DNA of 64,000 nt from Nyssa sinensis (lineage: Eukaryota > Streptophyta > Magnoliopsida > Cornales > Nyssaceae). The notes under the pieces were generated by a model. The model had not been told where the DNA came from. It did not search any database and saw nothing but the letters and a program-made list of their open reading frames with translations. The position numbers were made by a program, and so were the translations under genes. Positions 47,917 to 64,000 of this stretch are shown piece after piece. How positions within the stretch are numbered: position 1 is the first letter of the stretch; each line of letters starts with the position of its first letter. Location: NCBI GenBank assembly GCA_008638375.1, contig CM018046.1, positions 47,038,126-47,102,125 of the forward strand, given 5' to 3'.

Positions 47917-48705
47917 TGATATACCACTATGTGACACACCAACCACTGCATGACACGTGCAACCGCAAGATCGGTTCACGACTCATAATAGAGCTCAGGC
48001 TCGGCCATATAACTTGTGTTCGGTCGCCCAGCTCGGGCTCGGCCACATAACTTATGCTCGGTCGCTTAGTCATGTTCGGCCTTATAATCTGTGTTCGGCC
48101 ATTCAGCTCATTCTCGGCCATACAGTTCATGATCGGCCATTCAGCTCGTGCTCGGCCTTTCAGCTAGTGCTCGGCCATTCAGCTCGTGCTCAGCCTTTCA
48201 GCTTGTGCTCGGCCTTTCAGAGCAGACCTACAGAGGCCGAGCACGTATCTCTAGAGAAGATCTACTTATCTGCAAAGCTTACAGGTCCGAACACAGACCT
48301 TCGGTGTAACACACTGCTATTCAAAGCTCATCACCGCCTTAGTATATGCCGAGCAGAGAATAAGGAAACAGTCTTTTACAAGGAAACCACCACTCATGGT
48401 TATCTCTATTTGATGCAATATTCTACAAGGTAACTACTATCTCCGATGCTCAAATCCCTACTTTCATGGCTCCAAATCCTAATCAACTTAGGAGAGCCAT
48501 TGCCTATAAATTCAACCCTAAAGGTACGCTTTATTTTCATGCTCATTATTTTGGCTTTGATTACAAGTCTTTCAATTCAATTTATTGACTTAAGCATCGG
48601 AGCGGCTACCGCCGGAGCCAACCCGGTGGTCCTCTGATCTTCTGTTTCGAGTGTTTCGCAGGGAGCCGAGCTTGGATCTCACGTGGGCCAAAAAGTGCAG
48701 CATCA
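47917..48705 (+). repeat. Gypsy 3' LTR
   Basis: Same length as the 5' LTR. The single difference noticed is T versus C in GTGCAA(C/T) near position 50 of the LTR. It is followed directly by the ATTAG duplication and unit 2 sequence. Confidence 0.9.
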
Positions 48706-49760
48706 ATTAGATTTATCTGGTTCGGGGGGTGTTACAAAACACTACATCAAATTATCAACAAAACAAAAACACGAAGTAAAATACAATGGAATTATTCAAT
48801 TTTTTGTAAGGCATCCAAATGTTCTTGCACTCTTGGCGCTGAGTTCTTTAATGATTTTGGCCTATTTGCTTGTAGTTTCATGAACTTCATTTCTCATCTT
48901 ATCATTCTTCCATTACTTGTTTTCTAATCCAAGCCAATATACTAAGTAGCAGTAAGAAATTTATATATATTTTTCATTAGATTATGCATGGATCAGATAA
49001 TATGGCGAATTCTCCGGGAAAAAAATAAAAAAGATTGTCTTCCACAGTGGAATCCTATAAATGAGATTTAGAGCAAGTGTTTACATTATCTTCTTTTGTC
49101 CAAAAAAAAAAAATTTTGATTCATTGAAATAATAAGACACCATTAATATCAACGAAAAGACTGTATTTCAGTTAAGGTTCCCTGTCACTGATCCAAACCA
49201 AGCTTTAACTTGAAAGATTCTAAAGGCATTTTGCTCATATCATGATAAAGCCAAAATATATAGTTTTCTAATCAAGTAGTTATTGATCATTCAATATTGT
49301 ATAAGGGATGAAATCTTTCACAAAGATGAAATGAAACGGTACGGTGACATGCACTTTGAAAAGAAAAGGAACGAAGTCCCTCTTGCTAAACAACAGATGA
49401 TTTAGCACTTCATCATACAAATTAATATACATGTAAATAAACAAGTATAAGGTGTAAAATGAAATCATATCAACCAAAGTGGGTAATCAGGCAGGAAAGT
49501 TAGAACATTTTATAAGGCACGTAACAACTGATCATTTAGCACATAACCATATAAAATTAGTATACATACACACATGAATATATATATATATATATATATA
49601 TTGAGAGAGAGAGAGAGAGAGAGTAAAACAAAACTACATCAATTGAGTAGCTAATCAGGCAGGTCTAACTCAAAACATTTTACAAGGCACGGATAAAGGC
49701 AGCAATTATCCTAAGAAAATCCAAGATTACTTTAACATGTAAGTTATGTAACCCAATATT
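48706..49760. other. Intergenic, unit 2, upstream of protease D
   Basis: It is the duplicate of about 27103-28115. It includes the (TA)n(GA)n tract at 49577-49623. An extra 30-bp or so segment near 49145-49180 is absent from unit 1. Confidence 0.6.
49577..49623. repeat. (TA)n(GA)n compound microsatellite upstream of protease D
   Basis: A TA run (49577-49601) followed by a GA run lies about 225 bp before the ATG. The corresponding tract before protease B is almost entirely GA. Confidence 0.9.
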
Positions 49761-49764
49761 TTTG

Positions 49765-49775
49765 TCTATATAAAG
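49765..49775 (+). promoter_or_regulatory. TATA box of protease D
   Basis: TCTATATAAAGC lies about 75 bp before the ATG at 49848, as for protease B. Confidence 0.65.
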
Positions 49776-49847
49776 CTCAAGACCAATGCTGGACTCGGTG
49801 TGTCTACCAATTCATCTCTTCTATCAATTCTATCTGCCAGCAGAATC

Positions 49848-51006
49848 ATGGTTTCGACAAACAAGTACCAATGCATCTGTTTGGCTTTGCTTTTCATTTT
49901 GGGTACTCTGGCTTCTCAAGCTGCATCTCGCTCTCTCCAGGAGGCATCCATGAATGAGAGGCATGAACAATGGATGGCTAGTTATGGACGCGTATACAAA
50001 GATACGGATGAGAAGGAGAAACGTCTCAAAATATTCAAGGAAAATGTGGAACGTATAGAATCTTTTAATAAAGCCATGAATAAGCCTTACAAGCTAGGAA
50101 TTAATGCATTTGCAGACCTCACAAATGAAGAGTTCAAAACCTCCCGGAACAGATTCAAGAGCCATGTCTGCTCCACACCAACAACTTCCTTCAAATATGA
50201 AAATACAACTGCAGTGCCATCTAGCATGGACTGGAGGAAGAAAGGAGCTGTAACACCTGTCAAAGACCAAGGCCAGTGTGGTATGTGAAAGCGCAGATTC
50301 GAACTCGTGACCTCCAGTTCACAATGGAGCAACTTTACCTTTGCACCGACTTTATATTATTATTTTTAATTTTTTTATCTTGGTATTTTCTGACTCTTTA
50401 TGTATTAATATAGGATGTTGTTGGGCATTTTCGGCTGTGGCAGCAATGGAAGGAATTACTCAACTAACAACTGGTAAGTTAATCTCTCTATCAGAGCAAG
50501 AGCTGGTTGACTGCGACACAAGTGGTGAAGATCAAGGTTGTGGGGGAGGCCTGATGGACAATGCCTTTCAGTTCATTCAACAAAATCATGGCCTCACTAC
50601 TGAAGCTAACTACCCCTACAAGGGAGTTGATGCCACTTGCAATAAAAATGAGGAAGCAAACCATGCAGCCAAGATAACTGGGTATGAAGATGTGCCTGCC
50701 AATAGTGAGAGTGCACTGCTCAAGGCTGTTGCAAATCAACCAGTCTCTGTGGCTATTGATGCAGGGGGGTTTGACTTCCAGTTCTACTCGAGCGGCGTCT
50801 TTACAGGACAGTGTGGCACTTCTTTAGACCATGGTGTTACTGCGGTTGGTTATGGGACTAGCAGTGATGGGACCAAGTATTGGCTGGTGAAGAACTCATG
50901 GGGCGCAGGATGGGGTGAAGAAGGATACATAATGATGCAGAGAGATGTTGCTGCAAAGGAAGGCCTTTGTGGCATTGCAATGGAAGCCTCCTACCCCACT
51001 GCTTAA
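49848..51006 (+). CDS. Papain-family cysteine protease D (duplicate of B)
   Basis: Exon 1 is 49848-50280 and exon 2 is 50414-51006, giving 341 aa. All catalytic residues are kept: GQC, CCWAFS, LDHGV, NSWG. Amino-acid differences from protease B that I see are V to G in the signal peptide (FILGTLAS), K to T before the mature start (STPTTS), and T to A in GAGWGEEG beside the catalytic Asn. The low divergence and the shared flanks show it arose by the tandem duplication. It has its own TATA box and should be expressed. Confidence 0.95.
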
Positions 51007-52040
51007 CACTGATCAACATTAAAAACAAACAGTGTTTAATTACCTATGTAAAAAAGTATGTACTAGTTACTTTTCTCCTAAATCTCTTGCTCGTTCACAA
51101 TTGCAGCAAGACCTTGTATATTGCTCATATTCTGTGTATGCATGTGTGTGTATATATATGGACATCTTGTTCAGTTTCTTCTGTTAAAACACAACTCAGA
51201 ACTCAGTTTTGAAAGGAGTTAAGAAGCCAAATTCCACAACTCACTTCCAATCTGAGCAGGCCCTTAATTTGAAAGGACACATGCTCCTAGACAATTGAGA
51301 AGAACGTTGTCTTAAAGATGCACTTTCTACCATTCCTTGATTTTCTCTCTGGAGTCATGCTGCAGCCAGCCAAACAATTCTAAAATTTAGTAACTGGACT
51401 TTCATAGGGCAACCTTCACCCATTTTCATTTTGAATGACAACACTAAGACCCAAACCAAGTGAGCAATAAAAAAAAAAAAAACCTAATCTTTACAAGATT
51501 ACAAGGAGTACCCCCCTGACAAAAGAATAGCAATATAAGACGGTAACTCAACAAGACATCTCAGAGTCAAAACAGAATAACAGAAGACATACCAGAGAAA
51601 CGTTTCCAAGCATTACCAGCAAGACTGTCTCAGAAAAATATTGCCTGGAAGTCGAAAGTTCAAGCTAATGGACAAATTGGCAAATAAGTTATCACCTTCC
51701 ACCAATTAGACACCATAATTTCAACAGAGCTAACAGTATCTTTAGTGAGTTGGCAATATATAAATATATATATATATATAGAAATTACCCACCTTCATAT
51801 AAAATAACAATTGTACTTATCAATGTCACATTCTAATAATACTAACTTGCTATTACCCAAAATTACAGAAAGAAGTGTAAACATGTCTCCGTCTTTGATT
51901 AAGCAAGAGGCAAAACATACAGAGCAATTCTACAAATATAGATTAACTCTGAAGCAAACTAGATAAAACTATAGTGCTCCTAGATTCAAGAAAAGTTTCT
52001 CCCTCAGAGATCACCAACTAAGCTATGCATTCTTCACCCT
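51007..52040. other. Intergenic between protease D and KARI (convergent genes)
   Basis: Non-coding, duplicate of 29363-30202 plus 35268-35453. The uninterrupted CTTGCTATTACCCAAAATTACAG near 51850 is the empty site of the copia insertion in unit 1. Confidence 0.7.
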
Positions 52041-56705
<4,665 letters not shown>

Positions 56706-56757
56706 TGACGATCGAGTATGAATGGGTGAGAGGAGTGATTGAGCATGATCCGCAAGT

Positions 56758-56766
56758 CTTTATATA
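56758..56766 (-). promoter_or_regulatory. TATA box of the KARI gene
   Basis: The minus strand reads GGTATATAAAGAC about 55-60 bp upstream of the ATG at 56705, implying a 5' UTR of about 25-30 nt. Confidence 0.6.
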
Positions 56767-56779
56767 CCACAGCATAGAA

Positions 56780-58650
56780 TATAGCCCTATATTTGAAGTA
56801 TCTAAGGTGGGCAGGATGCGCAATACGCATATGGTTTGGATTTTTGTTTCCGTTTGTTGCACTTCAGTACGAGTTTTTGGCACAAGCAGACGAATTTTTT
56901 ACCATACTAACGTGATTTTGAATTAATAATCTTAAACTTACTGATTTTAAATAAATTTTCAAACTGATGTTCTTAGAAATAAATAAAAAAAAGACATTTT
57001 TATGAAACGTATTTATTTTTAAAAATAAAATATAAAAGATAATTTTACAAAAAATATTTTTAAAAACATCTTTTTGAAAAAATATTTTTAAATATTTTTT
57101 ATAATTTAAAAATCTCTTATATTAACATAACGCAAAAAATTAGATTTTATTTATAAAAATTAAAAAGTGTCTTTTAGAAGACACATTTATAATAAATGTC
57201 TTTTCAAAAGACATATTTGTTATTTTAAAAAATTTAACAATATATTTTCAAAAAAACGTATTTATAATAAATAGATCTTTTGAAAAAGTATATTTTAATA
57301 ACAATATAAATTTAATAAATTTGTTTAAAAATCATTAAATTTAAGAATAAAAAAAAAACATATAATAATTTGGTTAAAAACTCGAAGGAGACGGTAGACT
57401 TCACACGCGGCTTTCCCTTGAATCACATAATCTCCGCCTGTGGGAGCTTTTAAAACAGTCCAGACAGTTTGGTTATGTGACAAAAGCAAAACAAAACAAA
57501 ATAATATAAAGAAAACAAAAACATATTTTCATGCCAGTCCCACTCCTAAAACGTGAACTTGCACAAAAATAACTGTTTGGTTTTTTCATTATTATTACAA
57601 TCATATTCATGCACCATGTCTTCCAAAAGAAAATAGTGAATTCAAGTCTTGTTTTTTTTTAATGTTTTAAAATTTCTGATGTCATAAATATATTTATTAT
57701 TAATTATTAATATTAAAAATTATTAAAATAAATCATATTAACTAATTTAAATTTATGTTATCAAATTATATAAAAATAATGTTTTAAATATAAAACATAT
57801 AATTTTAAAAAATTAAATTATCTAATTTAAATAAAAAAATTTATTCTTTAAAGACAAAATCAAAATAATTTCAAACTTATAATAATAGATAATCTATTTA
57901 AAATTTATAAGTAGTTACTGAATTATTTTTTTTCAAACATTATTTTTAAAATATTGATTATTGAAAAATGAATTCTAAAAAATTCAAAGAAACCATAATC
58001 CTCATCAACAACAATCGCCATAAAAAAAAAAACCCATTTGGATTAATGATACAAACAATGTGCATTGTAAGATTTAAAGAATTTCCTAGCAATATCAAGT
58101 GGAAGGCGACAAAAGATTAAGGAAAAGCACCAAAAAAAAAAAAAGGAATTCCAAGAGCAACCCACGCAAGATGTTGTAAATTATGCAAGACATATTCAAA
58201 AAAAAAAAAAAAATTTGAAGGTCTGACAATAAAATCATTATTTAATCAATTTAATGGAAAATCCTTCCAGAAAAGAGGTATGAATTACGAAAGCATAAGT
58301 CAATTAGGTAAAGTTGATAACCTTTGAGATTTCACTCTCAGTGACAATGCCATGCGAGTGGAGACAAATAGTTCTCAGTGTCGATACACAGTCTGTTGGT
58401 GGTGGAGTTGATAGTTGTGATAGAGGTGCCAGTCAAATTTATCACCATTATCATTTCGCCATTATAGTCAGTTAAGAAAGAAATAACGAAGAAGATAAAC
58501 GAGGAGTGTCTCCTACGCGAGATGCAACCGAGACTTACTACTCGACACAGTGAATAAATTTTAGGGATAAAATTGTCTTTAAAAAATTATACTTAGCGTC
58601 ATGTCATCATATCCGGACTTTATCTCATACCATTTAAAAAATTGAATGAT
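56780..58650. other. AT-rich intergenic DNA upstream of KARI
   Basis: No recognisable gene. About 56990-57310 repeats motifs such as AAACGTATTTATAATAAA and GTCTTTTxxAAGACA in both orientations, probably a decayed MITE. Confidence 0.5.
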
Positions 58651-58654
58651 TTTT

Positions 58655-58862
58655 AGAAGAATAATGTTATTCATACCATAAAATTTTATCAAATTTTTTT
58701 ATCTGTTGACGTGACTGTTCGGGTGCTAATCAATTAAACCTCTTAGACTCACCTGATATGATTAGCACCAAGAGCCTGAATTCACTAGTACCAAGAGCAG
58801 CCACGTCAGCAAGTAAATTTTTTTGATAAAATATGAAAATAAGGATAATATTTCTCTTTTTA
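58655..58862. mobile_element. MITE with long imperfect terminal inverted repeats
   Basis: The left arm reads GAATAATGTTATTCATACCA, then ATTTTATCAAATTTTTTTAT and GACGTGACTG. The reverse of the right end reads GAAATATTATCCTTATTTTC, then ATTTTATCAAAAAAATTTAC and GACGTGGCTG. The arms extend most of the way to the centre, where GTGCTAATC and GATTAGCAC also pair. About 210 bp, no coding sequence. Confidence 0.6.
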
Positions 58863-59134
58863 GAATTACAATGTTTTATCTTAAAACTTGGCTTCTAGCC
58901 TTCTACACACTTATTTTGAGAGATTTTTTAACAATTAATTCTTAATTCTAGATATTAAATCAAGTAAAATATTTGGACTAAAATGACTTTAAACTTCTTT
59001 TAAATTACTAGGTTGTATCTTAAATATTTTGTCCAATCAAAGTAATTAAATATTATTTAGGATTGACACTTTATCATTAGATGATCTTTGGTACTGACTT
59101 CTTAAACCATCAAAATTTTAAAAAAAAAATTGTT

Positions 59135-59270
59135 GGTAAATTATACTAATTTTTCTTAAATTTTTGTTAATTATAAAAAAATTTCTTGAAATTTTTGAAA
59201 TAACAATGATCTATCTTAATTTTACCTGACAAATTACAAAACTCCCTCTAATTTAATTTAATTTTTTTTT
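59135..59270 (+). repeat. Fragment of the MITE-like family (left part)
   Basis: GGTAAATTATACTAATTTTT followed by TTACCTGACAAATTACA and CTCCCTCTAATTT parallels the left part of the element at 60078. The right part is missing. Confidence 0.45.
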
Positions 59271-60077
59271 TTTATCATAACGAGCTAAATACACACTAAT
59301 CCAGTACATGGAATATAATTCTTAATAAATTTGTTAAGAGAATGAGCACCCTTCGTAGAAAGAAAATCCACATTGGTATTCACTATTCATTCAGTAAGAT
59401 ATACAATCTCTCTAATGAAATAAAAATCTCTTCAAGTCTTCTAGATGATAATTATACTAAATAATTGTGTAATTGGAATATATATTTCTCTTGGCTGCAG
59501 ATAAATCACCCAAATGCTAGTTTAATGATGCCAAAAGGATATTTTTTTGATGATGTTCATGCACGTATCAAATACCTCTCTATCTCAAAAAAACCTATGG
59601 AAATGGAAGACCTGTCTGCAATAATCTAATGCCATCCTATCAGGACTTGTAAGTCCAGGAAACATGAATTGAAGCTTGATGTGGAGACAAGTGTGAGGCC
59701 ACTTTCCTAAAACTGAAGACTGAAAATGCTGAATCTTCAACTGAAATTTCCAAGATGGAGTAGCTATTGTCTTGGGTTTCTTTCATAATGATGTTTCATG
59801 TCACATGTATTTGTTTATATATTGTGTATATATATTCACATAAATGTAGAACTCGCATTCATAACACTTGCATGTATTATATATACACAAATATATGTGC
59901 CGTAAAACATTACTCGAATATGTGTCTACCAAATATTACTCTTTCACTTACTTACAGTTTTTTTATATTAATCAGATCACATCTAAAATAGCTCATTCCC
60001 ATAATGATCTACCTCCAGAACTCTCCAAACTTGGGAACCTGTAGAAAGAAACATGGTATAGGTATTTTATTTTTTGA

Positions 60078-60557
60078 GTAAATCACATTGATCTCTTTTA
60101 AGGTTTCTGACAATTACACTAATATCTCATGAAGTTTTTAAAATTATACTAACCTCCTATACTTTACCTGACAAACTACAGATATCTCCTTTAATCAATG
60201 TTTTTTCAAAATGATAAAACTACCAATTTCTTGTTTTTTTAATACATTTTTTCAATTTTGATCAATTTTTTTTTATTTTTTTCATTTCAAAATAAATATT
60301 GATAAAAACTTTAAATTTATTTTTATATAAATTAAAAATAAGCTATTTACCTTAAATTTATTGTTATATAAAATAAAAAATTCTTTAAAACAAGTTAAAA
60401 AAAAATTAATCAAAATTGAAAAAAAAAATACATAAAAGAGACAATTCTGTTATTTAAAAAAAAAAAAATTGACTGAACTAAGGTATTTGTAGTTGTCAGT
60501 AAAAATAAAGAAGATTAGCGTAATTTAGAAACATCAAGAAAAATAAGTGTGATTTAC
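60078..60557. mobile_element. MITE-like element, family member 2
   Basis: The left terminus is GTAAATCACATTGATCTC, then TTAAGGTTTCTGACAATTAC. The reverse of the right terminus is GTAAATCACACTTATTTTTC, then TTGATGTTTCTAAATTACGC. The inverted repeats are about 50 bp and imperfect, around an AT-rich, non-coding core of about 380 bp. It shares core text with 16197-16687. Confidence 0.6.
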
Positions 60558-61674
60558 CCTTTTAATGTGGGAAACTGGATCACCCACAGCCTAGAATATA
60601 TAATAGATGGAGAAGATGTCATTTTCTCCTCCAAAATTTTCATAATAGTGATTTTAAGAGAAGCACAATTTTACATGTGCCTTCCTAGCTATGATTTGAA
60701 TAGAACCTCACATCTACTGCCATCGCCATCATGATTGCTGCTTCCTAACAAATTATGGTACCGTAGCCCCCACTACTGTGCTACCACCAACACCTTCTTC
60801 ATAACAACACCAATCATCACAATTGTTTGCATCCCATCTACTAGTTTTTTTCAATAACATCTCTTTTCCTTCCCAGGAAAAAGAAATCATGTCAAGGCAG
60901 AACCATGAAAGTTTGGGTTCATATATGCAATTTAGTCTATCCAAAAGCAATGTCCATTGTAGTGACACTCATGGAAACATTGGTAACAATGAACTCAGTT
61001 TCATAGAAGGTCCTCTGCTTCAGCAAGATTTCTTTATGTTTTTTATGCTGCAGTAATAGTTCAAAAATTTATAGAATACAGATTAGTCAAGTGCAAAGGC
61101 GAGTTTACTTTACTTGAATATGAACTCAAAGATATTTCCACACTCAGAAAAATAATGGCATGAAGAGGAAAAAAAATTGCAAACTGTGAATATTTACAGA
61201 AGTAAAGTGATCAAGTTCAACTCAAATAACAATTTTTAAGCAGTTAGCAGTGACCAAACTGTGTAGGTTAGGAAAACACCATCCATGATTTATTGAGATG
61301 AATGTTTGGGAGTAATATATTGGAGTCATATTGAGATTATAAACTATCTGGATTTGTTTCTTCTTGAAAATCCTGTTATTGAATAAGGAGTCCCAATTCC
61401 TAGTCCATCCCTAGCCAGCTTGAACTCCCAATTTTATATATCTGAGGTATTTAGGGTGCCCTGGGGTTACAACTGAGCTATAGCATATGGGTGGCTAGTT
61501 GAAACTTGAAAGTCAAACAGTTACCTGATTTAATACCCACTTATCCAGTTTTTTTTTTTTTTGTGATCCAGAACTGTCCCTACCAACCACAACCTTCGGT
61601 TGAACTCACCAGTTTTTGGGATGTTCTTATGGGAGCTCATGGCTGGCCCCAAGAGGTCATTACTTTTGGTAGGT
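60558..61674. other. Intergenic, possible coding remnant
   Basis: 60879-61050 (+) reads KEIMSRQNHESLGSYMQFSL and continues open for about 35 residues with non-repetitive composition. I do not recognise it and see no supporting splice sites or neighbouring exons. The rest shows nothing. Confidence 0.25.
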
Positions 61675-64000
61675 GATCTGTCGTGGAAATCAATCAAATT
61701 ACCAAACTAAACTACTAGTATAGTAGAGAAGTAAGGGTCGAACCCACAGAGACTGTTGATTGTTTAAAAACCTAAGTTGAGATTAATTTTAATTCAAATT
61801 CACAAAAAGTGATTGTTTGTTGATTCTTTCCTAAAATTAAATGAGAACTGTAATTAAAATAAATATTCAGCTGAATTAATGATGAATCAAATTAAAAGAG
61901 GATTCCTAGGGTGTTAAATCCACCACTAATCTTGTAACTAGCTTCAATTGTATTAATTCTTGGGCCATTAAATTTGGATGTAAAAGATGTATTTTGGCTA
62001 CAAGCCTCAATACAATCATCAAGAAAATCACGCACTAAAACCCTAAGCACGAATCATCTTTGGTCAACACAAATTGTCTACGCTAATTCTAAGGTCATAG
62101 TCACAATTTGTTTTTCCTGAGTTATGACTCGTCCTACGGTTTTGATGTATGTACACATATTACTATTGTATAACCACATAAACAAAATCACAGAAATTGA
62201 TTATGTGAAACTGAATAATACGATCATTGCTTTAATAAAATCCCAACGTTATACAATTAACATCCAAAAATGATTAACCCAAAAATAAAATACAAAGAAG
62301 TAATATTACTTGATTAGGGTTTCATCTAAACCCTAGGAATGAGAGAAACTTAGCCCATGATAGTGGAAGAGGAAACCACCATAGCCATGGAGTTCTTCAT
62401 CTTCTTCTTTAGAGTTGTCTCCTTCCTTCTTCTCTTCGTCTCGATCTCCTAGACGGCCTCCCCCTTTTCCAAAACCCTAGTTTACAATAATATCCCCATT
62501 TTTTTTAAAAATACCCTTACAAAATAAGAATTTAGGAAAATAACATAAAATTCCGTAATTAGACATTAAGGGCCCAAAAAGGGAGTCTAAAGTGTTCCAA
62601 AATAGAGCCTATAATGCTAAAATGGGCCCTAGTCCACCTACATATGGACCAAGCCTCTCTTCTAACCCAAAATCACTTGTTTTCTACTTCTTTGAGCACT
62701 TCAAAGCCCAATATTTTCCTTTTGCTCCAAATCCACCACTAAATCATCAACTTTGACGAGCTTTCTCTGCAAAAAGATAAAATAAGAATTAACTAGCAAA
62801 TGCATATAGATTGGAGAAATTAAAATAATAAAAGTGCAAGAATATCTAGGGTTAACAAAATAAATATGCACTTTTTAACCAGTTATCACACCCCCCAACT
62901 TACACTTTGCTAGTCCTCGAGCAAAGCCAAGGAAACAAGAGACACAATACAACTAACTAAATCCTCTTTCGTGGGATACACGATTGCATTTACCATATGC
63001 AATAAGGCTTTAAACCCCTAGGTTGCCCTAGTGGACGAGTTATAGTCTCGTGAGAGTTTGCAGTGAATCTACCCACAAAATTTAACACCCCCCAACTTGA
63101 ACACAATATACTCCACAATCAATAAAAATGAATCTTAATGAATGTAAAACTGAGTTACAATCGAATCAAAGTAACAATTATGTCACTAAAAACAATCTGT
63201 GAATTTCCCAAGTGCTCATAAATGGATAGAATCAGTGTGCATAAAAGCAACAACCATAACAAGATGTCTAGGCAATGAAACTTCTTTTCAAACAAGCATT
63301 ACTTTGACTCCAAATCTCACCAAAAGATATCACTCACAAATGAAGCTCACAGAGATGGGGTGCATATGTATCCTCTCATACATGTGGATAGAATGATTGT
63401 TGAGTACAAATCAAATGATCCACATGCAAACATGAATGAAAGCACAACAAGAATAATATAGAGAGAATTCTAACCACTACGAAAATCAATTCCCAATGCC
63501 ACATGACCACTATAGTCACATCCTCAATCGTCAACTACTACACCTTCGGGGTCGGCTAGGTCTTTGTTTTTGGTTGTAACGTAGGTCAAGGTCAAGGATA
63601 ATGTAAGGGTAAGTGAACAATAATCTCCATGAGATAAGCGAAGAAGCTGAAGTGAACAAACTGGAGTTTTCTAAATTCATCATCTCTTTTGAACATTGCA
63701 ACACCACTCCCAAAATTTCAATAAAAGCATTCCCAAACTACTCACAACTTTTCCACTTGAGCAAACCAAAAAGAAAAGGAAAAAGCAATAAAATATATAT
63801 TTTTTTCTTTATTGATTTTTTTTCTTCTTTTTCTCTTTTTTTCTTTTTTTTTTTTTTTGAAACTGAATAAAATTACAATAAAAGAAAAATGTACATCTTC
63901 ACTTTTCTACTTTCACAACACCAATTTCTCAAAGAAAAATCATCCAACTTCTTCACCCAAAGCGATGCTACTGGCTATGAAAAGAAAGATATAATAATGA
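61675..64000. repeat. Unclassified repeat-like region to window end
   Basis: It contains GTAAGGGTCGAACCCACAGA near 61730, CACACCCCCCAACTTACACT near 62888 and CACCCCCCAACTTG near 63087. I associate these phrases with dispersed non-coding repeats in plant genomes, but cannot assign a family. A T-rich tract lies at about 63800-63860. No intact coding sequence is seen, and the right boundary is outside the window. Confidence 0.3.

Larger units (their letters stand above)
37743..48705 (+). mobile_element. Ty3/gypsy (Tat-lineage) LTR retrotransposon, apparently intact, with antisense gene
   Basis: Its 789-bp LTRs (37743-38531, 47917-48705) start TGATATACC and end GCAGCATCA. The target duplication is ATTAG (37738-37742, 48706-48710). 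Unit 1 at about 27100 shows the empty site. By eye the LTRs differ at one base, so insertion is very recent. Pol has two RNase H regions and an integrase without a chromodomain, as in the Tat lineage. The order is LTR, gag-PR, UAG, RT-RH-RH-IN, hairpin repeats, antisense three-exon gene, polypurine tract, LTR. No disabling mutation was noticed. Confidence 0.95.

Overview
The window is nuclear DNA from a eudicot plant. Genes have GT-AG introns, the intergenic DNA is very AT-rich, simple repeats are common, and there are Ty1/copia and Ty3/gypsy LTR retrotransposons, LINEs and MITE-like elements. The protein families (plastid ketol-acid reductoisomerase, SAG39-like papain proteases, TTL-type TPR proteins, FHY-like riboflavin kinase/FMN phosphatase) are plant families. 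I cannot name the genus.

Layout. 1-789 (-): 5' part of a small plant-specific gene that runs off the left edge. 1544-8798 (+): decayed FHY-like gene holding an old RTE LINE, itself split by an L1 fragment. 9165-10552: AT-rich element between 15-bp direct repeats. 11850-15600 (-): TTL-like TPR gene with five clean exons but a broken thioredoxin-like exon. 15601-24080: AT-rich intergenic DNA with MITE-like elements. 24145-51006: protease cluster. 52041-56705 (-): intact ten-exon ketol-acid reductoisomerase gene. 56706-64000: MITEs and unclassified repetitive sequence.

The main structural story is the protease/KARI block. About 5.6 kb, running from inside exon 2 of protease A to inside the last exon of KARI, was duplicated in tandem. 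The result is intact A, intact B, a KARI 3' fragment fused head-to-head to a protease A 3' fragment, intact D (the copy of B), and intact KARI. Each unit then took a different LTR retrotransposon: a 5.07-kb copia in unit 1 (30203-35267, TSD TTATT) and a 10.96-kb gypsy in unit 2 (37743-48705, TSD ATTAG). The other unit preserves each empty site. By-eye divergences (B versus D about 0.9%, copia LTRs about 0.7%, gypsy LTRs about 0.1%) give the order duplication, copia, gypsy.

The gypsy element is the most interesting system. It is a young, apparently intact Tat-lineage element with two RNase H regions. Its gag-protease and pol frames are separated only by UAG followed by CAAUUA, the classic leaky-stop context, with a short stem-loop just downstream. 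Pol is followed by about 20 short hairpin-forming repeats. Beyond them lies a convergent antisense gene with its own TATA box and three exons that join in phase to encode about 608 residues (conserved-looking N-terminus, basic/proline-rich middle, coiled coil, acidic tail). Exon joins, divergences and element ends were read by eye and no alignment was run.
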